Assembly (NCBI GenBank): GCA_001695595.3
Contig: MBPM02000168.1
Span: 1-64,000, forward strand
Reading direction: 5' to 3'
Length of the DNA: 64,000 bases
Source of the DNA: Plasmopara viticola
Taxonomy: Eukaryota > Oomycota > Peronosporomycetes > Peronosporales > Peronosporaceae
The position numbers and the translations under genes were made by a program. Under the pieces are notes generated by a model. It did no database searches, was not told where the DNA came from, and saw nothing but the letters and a program-made list of their open reading frames with translations. Numbering within the stretch: position 1 is the stretch's first letter; every line of letters starts with the position of its first letter. Below are positions 1-10,846 of this stretch, one piece after another.

Positions 1-162
1 GACATCAAGTATCACCACATTCGTGATGAGGTCAAGCGCGGTGAAGTGAAGTTGGAGTACTGCGAGACTGCGATCATGCTGGCGGACATCATGACGAAGG
101 GGCTACCAGGACCGCGCCACAAAGACTTGATGCAAGAGCTTGGCATACATGCGTGTTCGCAT
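1..162 (+). pseudogene. 3' end of B-type copia pol (RNase H tail), element BL
   Basis: Frame 1 is open from the first base and encodes the C-terminal RNase H tail of a B-type copia polyprotein: [15 protein letters not shown], then [15 protein letters not shown], ending GIHACSH. Element A1 begins immediately after the last His codon. The sequence resuming on the far side of A1 (4885) starts CGAGAAGG where intact relatives have TGAGGGGG, so the normal TGA stop has become CGA in this copy. The rest of the element lies left of the window. Confidence 0.9.
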
Positions 163-289
163 TGTTGTCGAAGATGCTGGCGCAGAAACGCCTCGACCAG
201 CGGCTATATATCGGTAAGTACGGGTATCTACAATCAATTGATGACTGACTGAATGAGCGGGTTCAAGATGAGCAAAAGATCGGTTTCAG

Positions 290-333
290 GATGGGAAGAT
301 GATTGTGCCCGGATGGGAAGATGATTGCGTCAG
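290..333 (+). repeat. 22-bp tandem repeat in A-type LTR (2 units)
   Basis: Two adjacent units of the form GATGGGAAGATGATTGYGYC(M)G. Copy number varies between A-type LTRs in the window: two in A1, A5, A6 and one A8 copy; one in A2, A3 and the other A8 copy. The position upstream of the presumed start site suggests an enhancer-type or length-polymorphic element; that role is inference. Confidence 0.75.
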
Positions 334-418
334 GATTGTAAGTCTCTCTGATTGGCTTAGATAAATCATTGGCTTAGAGGTAGCATGTAGTTGCGAACTA
401 AGGACCTTTTAAATATAT

Positions 419-432
419 TCACTTTGCATTTT
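419..432 (+). promoter_or_regulatory. Oomycete-like core promoter (Inr + flanking region) in A1 LTR
   Basis: TCACTTTGCATTTT fits YCAYTYYNCAWTTT at every position. This is the initiator plus flanking-promoter motif of oomycete genes as I remember it. It lies about 45 bp from the LTR end and is conserved in the other A-type LTRs. It would place the U3/R boundary here. Confidence 0.6.
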
Positions 433-464
433 GCCATCTTCCGCTCAAGTGACCTTTTTCAACA

Positions 465-478
465 GGTTATGAGCCCAA
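465..478 (+). other. Primer-binding site overlapping the start codon (A1)
   Basis: GGTTATGAGCCCAA abuts the LTR end. Its reverse complement, TTGGGCTCATAACC, looks like the anticodon arm of initiator tRNA-Met with the CAU anticodon, not the tRNA 3' end. Drosophila copia is known to be primed this way by a 5' half tRNA. The ATG in the middle is also the Gag-Pol start codon. Confidence 0.8.
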
Positions 479-3400
479 GCCCCGCAGACTCTGCCTTCTT
501 CGCCCCCACCCCTGACACCGCCTTCGCCGCCACTATGGACGCCACGCCGAGCCGCATCAACAAGTTCGACGGAACGAACTTCCATACGTGGAAGTTCAAA
601 ATGCGAATGGTGTTGGAGGAGCGCGACCTCTGGGAAGTTGCGAGCGGGGAAATAAAGCTTGAGCAGCTGAGTAACCCGATGGACCAGTCGACCTTTAAGC
701 GTAAGGCTCGAAAGGCGCTGGCGATGATCTGTCTTGCGATGGAGGACTCGCAGCTGCCGCTGGTTCGCTCGGCCAAGGATGCGTACGATGCGTGGTCAAG
801 GTTGGAGGGACACTTCGAGAAGAGGAGCTTGGCGAATAAGCTCTTTCTTCGTCGCAGGTTCTTCACAACGATGATGGAGGATGGCGACGGTGTGCTCGAG
901 CACATCAACAAGCTCAAGACACTAGCTGAGCAGCTAGACGCGGTGGGCGCTCCGGTGAGTGAGGACGACCTGGTAATCACGCTTCTTGGAAGTCTGAGTG
1001 ATTCGTACCAGTTCCTCATCACGGCGCTGGAGTCGCGTTCCGACACGCTGACGTGGGAGCTTGTGACGTCGCGCCTGTTGCATGAAGAGATGAAACGTAA
1101 GGAGCAGAGCGGCGACGGAGCTGTGTCTGGTCAAGCGTTTATGTTACGAGACAACAAGCGCAAAGGACGACCGGTGAAGAAGACCGGGGCGTGCCACAAT
1201 TGCGGCAAACAAGGGCATTGGATGGCAGAGTGCCCACTGCGAGCGAGTAACGACTTTGAGAGACATCGTTCACAGCGTGCAAATTTTGCTAATGGGGACG
1301 ACAGTGATGAATACTTGTTTTCGGTTGGCGATTGCGATAGCTCTGTCAAGTCGAGTGACATTTGGCTGGTCGACTCAGGAGCGACGCAGCATATGTCAAA
1401 CTCAAAAAGGTTCATGAGGAACTACAAGGTCTTCACTCCAGTGGACGTGCATCTAGCAGACAACGGTGTCGTGCAAGCAATCGGCAGTGGAGATGTCGTT
1501 ATGTCCATGAAGACATCGAATGGAGTGAAAAAGGGAGTGCTCACTAATGTGTGGCATATTCCGAAGTTGTCTCGCAGTTTGTTTTCGGTTGGTCGGTTTA
1601 CCAAAGACGTTGGTCCGGTAATGTTCGACAATGATGGATGCTTCGCGGAGACAAAAGGGGTGAAATGGAAAATTGGTGCTCGTGAAGGAAAAGGATTGTT
1701 CAAGCTTCATATGATTCCTGTTGCTCCTGAGAAAGTGTGTGTGGCCGAGCTGTCTGGCTGCGTGGGGGACACCAATTCGTACCTCTGGCACCTACGGCTT
1801 GGTCATATCGGGTTCGAAGGGCTTGATGCAATTGTCAAAAAGAAACTTGCCACAGGTATTGCATTGACATCGGTGAGCAAATGGGAGCTTTGTGACGGGT
1901 GTGCGCTGGGAAAACAAACTCGTGTGCGCTTTCAAACATCTTCGCTTGATCGAGCTAAAGACATTCTTGAAGTTGTACATAGTGACGTGTGCGGTCCAAT
2001 GCAAACGTCAACGTTCAGTGGAAAGCGCTATTTCGTTACGTTCATCGATGACAAGTCACGTTACTGCGTTATCTACTTAATCAAGTCCAAGTCTGAAGTT
2101 GTAGACAAGTTTGCCGAGTTTGTTGCCTTTGCTGAAAAGCAGACTGGCAAGCGAGTCAAGACTCTTCGAAGTGACAATGGAGGCGAGTACACGTCGGGTA
2201 AGATGACCAAATTTTGCACGGATCGAGGAATCGTGCTCAAGTTTTCGCCACCGTATACTCCTCAGTTAAACGGAGTAGCTGAACGCATGAATCGAACATT
2301 GGTTGAGTGTGCAAGATGCATGTTAGAGCATGCTGGAATGTCCAAAGGCTATTGGGGTGAAGCAATAATGACCACAACGTTTCTCCGTAATCGGTGTCCT
2401 ACTCGTGCAGCTGGATTGAAGAAGTCAGCACACGAGCTTTGGACAACGAAGAAACCGCTCTTGGCCAATCTCAAAGTGTTTGGATGTCATGCGTATGTCC
2501 ACGTTCCGAAGGAGAAGCGTTTCAAACTTGACGCAAAAGCCATCTTATGTCGTTTTTTGGGCTATTCGGAGCATACAAAGACATACCGGTTCGAAGAAAT
2601 TTCGACCGGGCGCATTCTAATGAGTCGCGATGCACAGTTCAAAGAGGACGTTTTCGACAAAGGAAGGCAGGACTATAACAAGATTGTTGAGCTGGTGGAT
2701 GAAGAAAACGACAGTATTACTGATGCCGACACAGAATCAAGCACCGAAAATGGCCGTGAAGAGTCAAGGATGGATGATGATCAGGTGCTAGAACGCGATG
2801 TTGACTTCGAGTCCGGGGCTAAACGGCACACAAGGAATCAGTCGCTCGAAAAGGTAACAGAAACTCCAAGATCCAAGCGACACGCGCCATGTTACCAGCG
2901 GTCGACTCTTGAAGAAATGTCAGCCTCCGCAATAAGGGAAGAAAATGGAGGGTTTGAAGCAGCACACGTCATGTATTTATTCAGTGGGGGAAATGCCGAC
3001 GACGTACAAGTCGGCAATGGAATCTGGTGACGCGTGCAAGTGGAAGGAAGCTTGCGATTCCGAAATTGACTTCTTGATAAGGAATAAAACATGGGATACA
3101 GTTCTACTGCCGAAGGGACGAAAAGCGATCGGTTGTCGCTGGGTTTTTCGCGTTAAAGAGAACCAAGATGGGGACATTAAGCGGTTTAAGGCACGGCTGG
3201 TTGCGAAAGGTTACTCGCAGAAGTATGGTGTGGATTACGAGGAGACGTTTGCACCTGTAGCCAAGTTTACGTCAATTCGCATTGTGCTAAGCCTGGCTGC
3301 CAAGTATAATCTCAAGCTTCACCAAATGGACGTCAAAACTGCGTTTCTAAATGGTGTTCTGGATGAAGACATTTATATGCAGCAATCGGATGGATATGCT

Positions 3401-4663
3401 GACTTAAGTCGACCGGAGCATGTGTGCAAGCTAAAGCGTTCGCTCTACGGTTTAAAGTAGTCACCACGGATGTGGAACCGAACGATTGACGATTTCATGG
3501 TTAAGATGGGTTTTACCAAGAGCAAGTCAGATCACTGCATATACAGCAAACGCAGTGACGAGTCAATGATCTTTGTGGTACTCTATGTCGACGACTTGAT
3601 TATTGCGAGCAGTGACGGTATCTTGCTCTCAACGACAAAGCAAGCGCTAAGCGAACGATTCGAGATGACGGACCTCGGCGAACTAAAGTTTTTTCTCGGA
3701 ATGGAGATCAATCAGGACAGCACTAAAGGTCAAGTTTCGATGCGGCAAACCAAGTTCCTCGAGTCAATTTTGTTAAAGTTTGGGATGCAGGACTGCAAGC
3801 CAGTAAAGACTCCTCAAGATCCAGGATTGAAGCTGACAAAGAATATGTGCAATGGTGGATGCAAGAACGAGGACACAATGAAAAACGTGCCATATCGAAA
3901 TGCTGTCGGTAACATCATGTACTTGATGGTTGCTACTCGTCCAGGTCTTGCAGCAGCAGTGGGAGTGCTGAGCCAATTCGCAGCCGATCCGTGTCCGACA
4001 CACTGGCAGGCATTGAAGCGCGTACTGCGATATTTAAATGCCACCCAGACGCATGGACTAGTGTTTTCTCGGAATGGTGCCTCAACGATTCAAGGATTTT
4101 CAGACGCTGACTGGGCAGGAGACATTAAGTCGCGTCGCAGCACAAGTGGCTATGTCTTCGTCATGAACAACGGATGTATCAGCTGGAGAAGCAAAAAGCA
4201 GCGCACGGTAGCACTCTCGTCAACTGAGGCAGAGTATATGGCCCTATCAGAAGCAGCTCAAGAAGCCGTATGGTTAAAAGTCTTTTTGTGCGAGCTTAAA
4301 GAAATGGATGACGAGGAACCTATCCAGATACTTGAAGATAATCAAGGCTCAATCGCGCTGGCCAAGAATCCGGAGTTTCATAAGCGCACCAAGCGTATCG
4401 ACATTCGGTACCACTTTGTCCGTGAGAAGGTTGAGGACGGTCAAGTGTTGTTAGAGTTCTGTCCAACTCAAGACATGCTGGCTGACATCATGACCAAGCC
4501 TATTGGTGCCGCGCAATACAGTTTACTTCGATGTCGACTTGGGATTCAAGGTATTGAGGCTGTCGAGTCGAGTGGAGTGTTGTCGAAGATGCTGGCGCAG
4601 AAACGCCTCGACCAGCGGCTATATATCGGTAAGTACGGGTATCTGCAATCAATTGATGACTGA
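469..4663 (+). pseudogene. A1 gag-pol polyprotein, broken
   Basis: The start codon lies inside the primer-binding site and opens MSPSPADSAFF. In order: a copia Gag domain (INKFDGTNFHTWKFKM), CCHC knuckle CHNCGKQGHWMAEC, protease DSGATQHM, integrase HHCC (HLRLGHIG and CDGCALGK) then the DDE core (HSDVCGP, SDNGGEY, AERMNR), RT YVDD, and RNase H DADWAGD and TEAEYMAL. Breaks: a 4-bp TATT duplication near 2973-2980 shifts the frame between integrase and RT; CAG became TAG at 3458-3460, in GLKQSP of RT; one G is lost near 4575, so the C-terminus reads a wrong frame into the LTR. Without these the frame would resemble A3. Confidence 0.93.
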
Positions 4664-4879
4664 CTGAATGAGCGGGTTCAAGATGGGCAAAAGATCGGTT
4701 TCAGGATGGGAAGATGATTGTGCCCGGATGGAAAGATGATTGCGTCAGGATTGTAAGTCTCTCTGATTGGCTTAGATAAATCATTGGCTTAGAAGTAGCA
4801 TGTAGTTGCGAACTAAGGACCTTTTAAATACATTCACTTTGCATTTTGCCATCTTCCGCTCAAGTGACCTTTTTCAACA
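4578..4879 (+). repeat. A1 3' LTR
   Basis: 302 bp, same ends as the 5' LTR and about five substitutions from it. It is preceded by the polypurine stretch GAGTGGAG, one G shorter than the GAGTGGGAG of relatives. Confidence 0.95.
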
Positions 4880-4894
4880 CGCATCGAGAAGGCG

Positions 4895-5153
4895 TATTGA
4901 GGGTTATTGGTTTCAGGTAATGTACACAACCCAAACCCGGTTCAATCCGAACCGCGGTTCAACATAGTTTTTACTTTTTACGGTTTAAGGTAATTACGTT
5001 ATGTATAATGAGTGGTTACGAGAAGTATAAGTGTAAGCCCCAATAAATCAATCACTTCCAAATATTCCTACTCCTGCTTAAGTGTCTTCGCTCCGGTCCT
5101 CCTCCGCGCAGACTCTTCGCTTCCTCCCTTCGTCTTCTTCAGCTCATTCAACA
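4895..5153 (+). repeat. BL 3' LTR (B-type, LTR type I)
   Basis: 259 bp, starting TATTGAGGGTTATTGG and ending CATTCAACA, the same length and type as the LTRs of B2. It has AATAAA just before TCACTTCCAAATATTCC. It is the right end of the element whose pol tail occupies 1-162. The next five bases, GCCAC (5154-5158), should be the target duplication; the partner lies left of the window. Confidence 0.9.
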
Positions 5154-7937
5154 GCCACTGGTGCAAAAGTCTCTTCGTAGTCGACACCATACTTTTGAGA
5201 AAAGCCCTTGGCCACAGAGTCGTGCCTTGAACCGCTCGATCTCTCCAGCTTGGTTTTTCTTGCTTCGGAAGACCCATCTACAGCCGATAGCCTTACGACC
5301 TTTTGGCAGCGGTACCAAATACCATGTCTTCTTCTTGCAAAGAGAGCTCATTTCGGCATCACACGCCTCTTTCCATTCGGCCGCGTTGTTGGATTCCATT
5401 GCCGACTTGAAAGTTGTCGGCATTTCTCCCACTGAATCCACAACAAAGGCCGCTTCGAAATCTTGGGCCAATGCAGACATTTCCTTCAGGGACTGATAGC
5501 GAGTTGGCCTCTTTGCTGTTGGTATATTCGCTTCTTTTCAAGCAATTGGTTCCGCTGGCGTCGTTTGCTGCCACGCTCAAAATTTAAGTCCACAATAGGC
5601 ATAGTGCCTGCGTGCTGCTTCTTTTCAAGCTTCATCTCTTGATCTTGCATAGTGTTTTCATTTTCTGAGCGGTCAAAATTGGCTGTTTCGGCCTTGTCAA
5701 ATGCAGCTTCTGATGACTCGGTATTTGGTATCTTGATGTCAAAAGTATCTTCCATTAAATTTGCGTCCCGACTCAATAGAACGCGACCGCTACCGATTTT
5801 TTCAAACCTTTACGCCTTTTCATGTTCTGAATAGCCAAGAAAACGGCACCGAGTCGAACGAGCATCAAACTTGGATCGTTTCTCTTTAAGAACTGAGACG
5901 TAAGCATGGCAGCCGAATACCTTTAAATTTGCCAACAAAGGCTTCTTGCCAGTCCACACTTGAAACGGCGACGCATCATGATCAACAGCTCGTGTCGGAC
6001 ATCGGTTGCGAAGAAACGAAGCAGTTAAAACAGCTTCACCCCAATAAGTTTTTGGCAGACCAGCGTGCTCCAGCATACACCGTCCGCATTCAACAAGTGT
6101 ACGATTCATGCGTTCTGCGACTCCATTCAGTTGTTGCGTGTATGGTGGCGTAAACTTCTGTATGATGCCACGCTCTGCACAAAACTTTGCCATTGCTTCA
6201 GAAGTGTACTCGCCACCATTATCACAACAGAGTGATTTAACGCGCATGTTCGTCTGATTTTCGGCCATCGCAACGAAAGTAGCAAACTTGCCGGCAACCT
6301 CGGACTTGTTTCGTAGCAAGTACACAGCGCAGTAATGCGACTTCTCGTCGATAAAAGCAGCAAAATAGCGCTTGCCACTGAATGTCGCCGTTTGCATGGG
6401 TCCACACACATCGCTGTGAATGACTTCAAGAACTCTCTTTGCCCAATTGGGTGAATACTTCATGAAGCTTACCCGCGTCTGTTTGCCAAGAGCGCATGCT
6501 TTGCACAGCTCCCACTTGTTAACAGACTTCAGGTCAATACCTGCTCCACAGCCTTTTGCAACAATAGTCGAAAGACCACCGTGACCAATGTGACCTAGTC
6601 GAGGGTGCCAGAGGTACGACGTGGTGTCCCCATGGCATCCCAACGAGCTAGTCAAATTGGCCTCGTCTTCAACAATTGGCTTCATACAGAGCTTGAACAG
6701 TCCCTTTCCCTCACGAGCACCCAACTTCCAGCGAAGACCTTTCGCTTCAGCAAAGCAGCCGTCGTGCTCAAACGTGACTGGACCAACATCCTTAGTAAAG
6801 CGTCCAATGGAGAATAAATTGCGCGAAAGCTTTGGAATGTGCCAAACCGAAGTGAGAACACCCTTCTTCATTCCGCGAGGCGTAAACATCGACATAGCAA
6901 TGTCACCCGTTCCCACAGCTTGAACCACGCCATCATCCGCGAGATGCACATCCACTGGGTCGATTCTCTTGTAGTTTTTCATGTACTCTGTCGAGTATGT
7001 CATGTGTTGAGTGGCCCCCGAGTCAACTAGCCACACACAGCTCGACTTGGTGGAATAGGCAGCTTCACCAACCGAGAAAAGATGGTCGCCAGAGTCGTCA
7101 TCGTTACTCTGCGCGACACTAGCACGCTGCGGTCGCTGTCGTTCCGCATTGTCACGGATTCGAGCCGGGTACTTGGCAATCCAATGCCCATGCTCTCCAC
7201 AATAGTGGCAAGTACTGCTTGCCTTCACTGACGCTTGTCGTCCCTTGCGTCGTCCATTGTGCGCCATTGCAAATGCTTGACCTTGGCCGTGCGCGGCTCC
7301 ATCGATGCCGCCATGTTGCTCTTTGCGCTTTAAGTCTTCGTGTAGTAGCCGAGACGTGACGAGTTCCCACGATAAAGAGTCGGCTCTTGACTCGAGTGCC
7401 GTGATAAGAAACGCGTACGACTCGCTGAGACTTGCCAAAAGCGTGATCACAAGGTCGTCCTCGCTAACCGGAGCTTTCACAGCGTCGAGCTGCTCCGCCA
7501 GCGTCTTCATCTTGTTAATGTGCGCGAGCACATCTTCCTCTTCATCCATCTTGGCCGTGAAGAAGCGACGACGAAGAAAGAGCTTATTCGCAAGGCTCAT
7601 CTTCTCAAAATGTCCCTCAAGCCGCGACCATGCATCGTGTGCCCCACTCGCCGAACGAACCAGCGGCAGCTGCGAGTACTCCATCGCAAGACAGATGATC
7701 GCGAGCGCCTTCCTCGACTTGCGCTTGAACGTGTTCTGGTCCAGCGCAGTAGTCAGGTGTTCCAGCTTGATCTCCCACTCACCACTTCCCACAAGTCACG
7801 CTCCTCTAGCACCGCATCTTAAACTTCCAAGTGTGAAAGTACGTTCCATCGAACTTGTTGATGCGTTTGGTGGTGAAGGCGTCCATGGCAAGGGCGAAGT
7901 CGGTGTCGGAGTCAGGGAAGATGGAGCTTGGGCTCAT
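5154..7937 (-). pseudogene. A7 gag-pol polyprotein, broken and truncated
   Basis: Minus-strand start at 7937 in the primer-binding site, reading MSPSSIFPDSDTDF. Lesions in order: a frameshifting deletion with an early TAG within KFKMQMVLEERD near 7815-7830; an open stretch 7792-5810 covering Gag, knuckle CHYCGEHGHWIAKY (final Cys replaced by Tyr), protease DSGATQHM, integrase HHCC and DDE; a TAA at 5810-5812 after GYSEHEKA; further frameshifts near 5520 and 5220. The TAA occurs at the same codon in A6. The knuckle Cys-to-Tyr change should damage zinc binding. Confidence 0.88.
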
Positions 7938-7941
7938 AACC

Positions 7942-8208
7942 TGAAGAAGCTCGAGTGTGCACTAGTTGGTAAAATGCAAAGTGAATATATTCAAAGGTCC
8001 TTAGTTCGCAACTACATGCTACCTCTAAGCCAATAATTTATCTAAGCCAATCAGAACGACTCACCATCCAAACCGATCTCTTGCCCATCTTGAACCCGCT
8101 CCATCAGTCAGTCATCAACCGATTGCAGATACCGGTATTTACCGATATGTAGTCGCTGTTCGAGGCATTTGTCCGCCAACATTTTCGACAAGAGTCGTAT
8201 CTCCAACA
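7942..8208 (-). repeat. A7 5' LTR
   Basis: 267 bp on the minus strand, starting TGTTGGAGATACGACTC and ending CTTCTTCA. This subtype carries 15 extra bases near the start compared with A1 and shares them with A6. The 22-bp repeat region is deleted. The in-LTR Pol stop codon (TAA) is at 8141-8139. Confidence 0.85.
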
Positions 8209-9028
8209 CCCAGTGGCACATTTGCGTCCTTGAGATTCTGCCATTGACCATCGTGCGAAGCACGTCGATTGGAGTGTGACCCATTCTTGCATGCAGATTG
8301 GTGTTTTGACCTCGTACCGCCGGATTTGCTAAATACTGGGGAGTACGAAGCCAGTAGAGACCATCCACAAGGTCTGCTGCAGCCACAACTTGGTGTGAGA
8401 CTTTGCGCGCAATGTCCATGCTTGGGCCATCAAACACCACCTGAAACTTGCCACTCTAGTTGATCTGTGGTACCGAAAGCAAATTCTTGTTCATCGCTGG
8501 CACGAACAAAACGTCCTTAATTTTAATGTCGGACTCAATACCATCGGGCAAGACCACGCGCTCAATGATGGTCCCGACACCCTTGATTGCAATTTTGTTT
8601 CCGTCAGCGATCGAGAGTTCGCCAAAAATGTGCTCTTCGAGTCTTGCAACCTTGTCCTTGTTGTTGCATATATGATGCGTTGCACCACTGTCAATTGCCC
8701 ATATTCCAGGCACATTTTTTGTTGTTGAAAGTCCACACTCCAGCGAGACCGCAAACGCAACACGGTCGTAGTCGTATTGTGGGCTGGGTCTATAGTGAAC
8801 ATTGTTTGATCCGCGTCCACGAGCTTGGCCGCCGCGTCGAGCATTTCGATTCTCATCTTTCTGCTTGGTCCAGCATCGCTCCGCCGAATGCCCCAATTTT
8901 CCGCAGTATACGCACTGGCGATATTCTCTTTCCGTGCTAAACGCCTTTTCCACTTCCTCAGTCTTAACTGTCGTAGTTTTCGACCCTTGACGCTTAATGT
9001 GCTCGTTTGTCAGCACTTTAACCACATC
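8209..9028 (-). pseudogene. B8: B-type copia gag/protease/integrase fragment
   Basis: The minus strand encodes the second half of a B-type Gag and what follows: [12 protein letters not shown], knuckle [14 protein letters not shown], protease [11 protein letters not shown], then LLSVPQIN and integrase LHARMGHTPIDVLR. A TAG replaces the codon after PQIN (8456-8458), and a single-base deletion near 8231 shifts the frame in the integrase zinc region. The 5' side ends abruptly at 9028 against a truncated A-type LTR; the 3' side is interrupted by A7. Confidence 0.88.
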
Positions 9029-9201
9029 CTGGGAAGATGATTGCGCCCGGATGGGAAAATGATCGCGCCAGGATTGGAAATCTCTCTGATTGGCTTAATA
9101 AAATCATTGGCTTAGAGGTAGCATGTAGTTGCGAACTAAGGACCTTTTAAATATATTCACTTTGCATTTTGCCATCTACAGCACAAGTGCTTCTTACAAC
9201 A
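9029..9201 (+). repeat. A10 5' LTR, 5'-truncated
   Basis: 173 bp of the right part of an A-type LTR, starting within the 22-bp repeat region and ending CTTCTTACAACA. The missing left part includes the U3 Pol-tail segment. The junction with B8 has no LTR end, so it is a deletion or recombination junction rather than an insertion site. Confidence 0.85.
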
Positions 9202-9205
9202 GGTT

Positions 9206-10846
9206 ATGAGCCCAAGCTCCGCCAACTCTGCCCCCGACACCGACTACGCTTTCGCTATGGACATCGCCGCCGCCACCAACTCACGCATCAACAAGTTCGA
9301 TGGAACAAACATCCACACATGGAAGTTCAAGATGCAGATGGTGCTTGAGGAGCGGGACCTATGGGAGGTAGCGAGTGGGGAAGTCGAGATGGAGGACTTG
9401 ACAACGGCCTTGGACCAGCTGACGTTTAAGCGCAAGTCAAGAAAGGCGCTTGCGATCATCTGACTCGCGATGGAAGATTCGCAGCTGCCTCTTGTGCGCT
9501 CGGTAACTGGAGCGCATGATGCATGGTCACGGCTCGAAGGCCACTTCGAGAAGAAGAGCTTAGCGAACAAGCTCTTTATTCGTCGTCGTTTCTTCACGGC
9601 CAAGATGGACGAAGGTGATGATGTGCTCGCGCATATCAACAAGATGAAGACTCTGGCGGAACAGATCGACGCAGTGGGCGCTCCGGTAACAGAGGATGAC
9701 TTGGTGATCACGCTTCTTAGGAGTTTGAGCGAGTCATTTTCATTTCTTATAACAGCTTTGGAGTCCGTATCGGACTCGCTGTCGTGGGAGCTCGTGACAT
9801 CTCGACTATTGCATGAAGACATGAAACGAAAGGAACAAGGTATTGGGACCGATGGAGCTGCACATGGTCAAGGGCAAGCGTTTTTGGCGAATGACTACAG
9901 CAAGCGTAAGGGTGGGCGACCAGTGTAAAAGGTCAGCGCGTGCCACTACTGTGGGGAACAAGGACATTGGATTGCCAAGTGTCCAGTTCGAATTCGCGAG
10001 AATGGTGAGCGACAGAAATCGCAACGAGCGAATATCGCGCAAGTCGATGATGACAATGGCGATTTTCTGTTTTCGGCTGGAGACAGCATTCCCAAATCGG
10101 GTGAAGTGTGGCTGATTGACTCTGGAGCGACGCAGCACATGACAAGTTCCAAGAAATTCATGCGAAATTTCAAGACAATTACGCCGAGGGATGTGCACCT
10201 TGCAGACGATGGAGTGGTGCAAGCGATTGGGTCCGGCGACATCGTGATGTCAATGCACACTCCACATGGTATAAAGAAGGGACTGCTTACTGGTGTGTGG
10301 TATATCCCAAAGCTTTCTCGAAATTTATTTTCAGTCGGCCGATTTACGAAGGATGTTGGCGCCGTGACGTTTGAACATGAAGGTTGTTTTGCTATGACAA
10401 AGGGCCTCAAGTGGAAGCTTGGTGCTCGCGAAAGCAAAGGCCTGTTCAAGCTCTGCATGACGCCACTTCTTCCGGATGAGGCTAATGTGATAACTTCGTC
10501 GGGATGCCATGGGGACACCAATTCGTACCTCTGGCACCTTCGATTTGGTCATATTAGCTATGGTGGTCTCGACACTATGATAAAGAAAAAGATCGGCTAC
10601 GGACTTGACATGGGTTCAGTTAAACAGTGGGAGAAGTGTGACGGGTGCTCACTCGGTAAGCAAACGAGAGTGAGTTTCTCAAATTTGTCACCAAGCCGTT
10701 CAAAGCAACTGCTTGAGGTAATTTACAGCGATGTGTGTGGGCTGATGCAGACATCGACATTTAATGGAAAGCGTTACTTTGTCACATTTATTGATGACAA
10801 GTCATACTTTTCCATGGTTTACTTGCTGCGAAACAAGTCGGAAGTA
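9206..10846 (+). pseudogene. A10 gag-protease-integrase, broken
   Basis: Starts MSPSSANSAPDTDYAF in the primer-binding site. One frame runs the whole length with two nonsense codons: TGA at 9461-9463 (a Gag Cys codon in related copies) and TAA at about 9926-9928, just before the knuckle CHYCGEQGHWIAKC. Downstream are protease DSGATQHM and integrase HLRFGHIS and CDGCSLGK, then the first catalytic Asp (YSDVCG). B0 is inserted at LLRNKSEV, so the other catalytic residues are missing. Confidence 0.88.

Larger units (their letters stand above)
163..464 (+). repeat. A1 5' LTR
   Basis: 302 bp, beginning TGTTGTCGAAG and ending TTTTTCAACA, so the ends form a 5-bp inverted repeat. It carries two copies of a 22-bp unit (290-333), two copies of ATTGGCTTAG, and the promoter-like TCACTTTGCATTTT (419-432). 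The primer-binding site follows directly. Confidence 0.95.
163..4879 (+). mobile_element. A1: full-length A-type Ty1/copia retrotransposon
   Basis: Complete element of 4717 bp with two 302-bp LTRs and a 5-bp target duplication, CGCAT (158-162 and 4880-4884). It sits in BL between the last pol codon and the polypurine tract. I count about five LTR-LTR differences by eye, roughly 1.7 percent, so the insertion is fairly young. The gag-pol inside is broken, so the copy is not autonomous. Confidence 0.95.
5154..8208 (-). mobile_element. A7: A-type copia element, 3' part cut off by BL
   Basis: Minus-strand element consisting of a 5' LTR (7942-8208), primer-binding site, gag, protease, integrase and the start of RT. 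BL is inserted at RT codons encoding ETFAPVA, so the remaining RT, RNase H and 3' LTR lie left of the window. The right end, CCAACA, is followed by CCCAG (8209-8213), the expected target duplication inside B8. Confidence 0.88.
9029..10846 (+). mobile_element. A10: A-type copia fragment
   Basis: Truncated on the left in its LTR and interrupted on the right in the integrase core by B0 (target duplication AAGTA at 10842-10846; the other copy would lie beyond the B0 nest). It is one of the outermost layers of this part of the window. Confidence 0.85.

Noticed and set aside
205..464. Possible intron in A-type LTR: GGTAAGTA near the Pol stop and TTTTTCAACAG at the LTR end
   Set aside because: The donor-like site lies upstream of the presumed transcription start, so it would not be in the 5' leader RNA; the acceptor-like end is explained by the LTR terminus and PBS.
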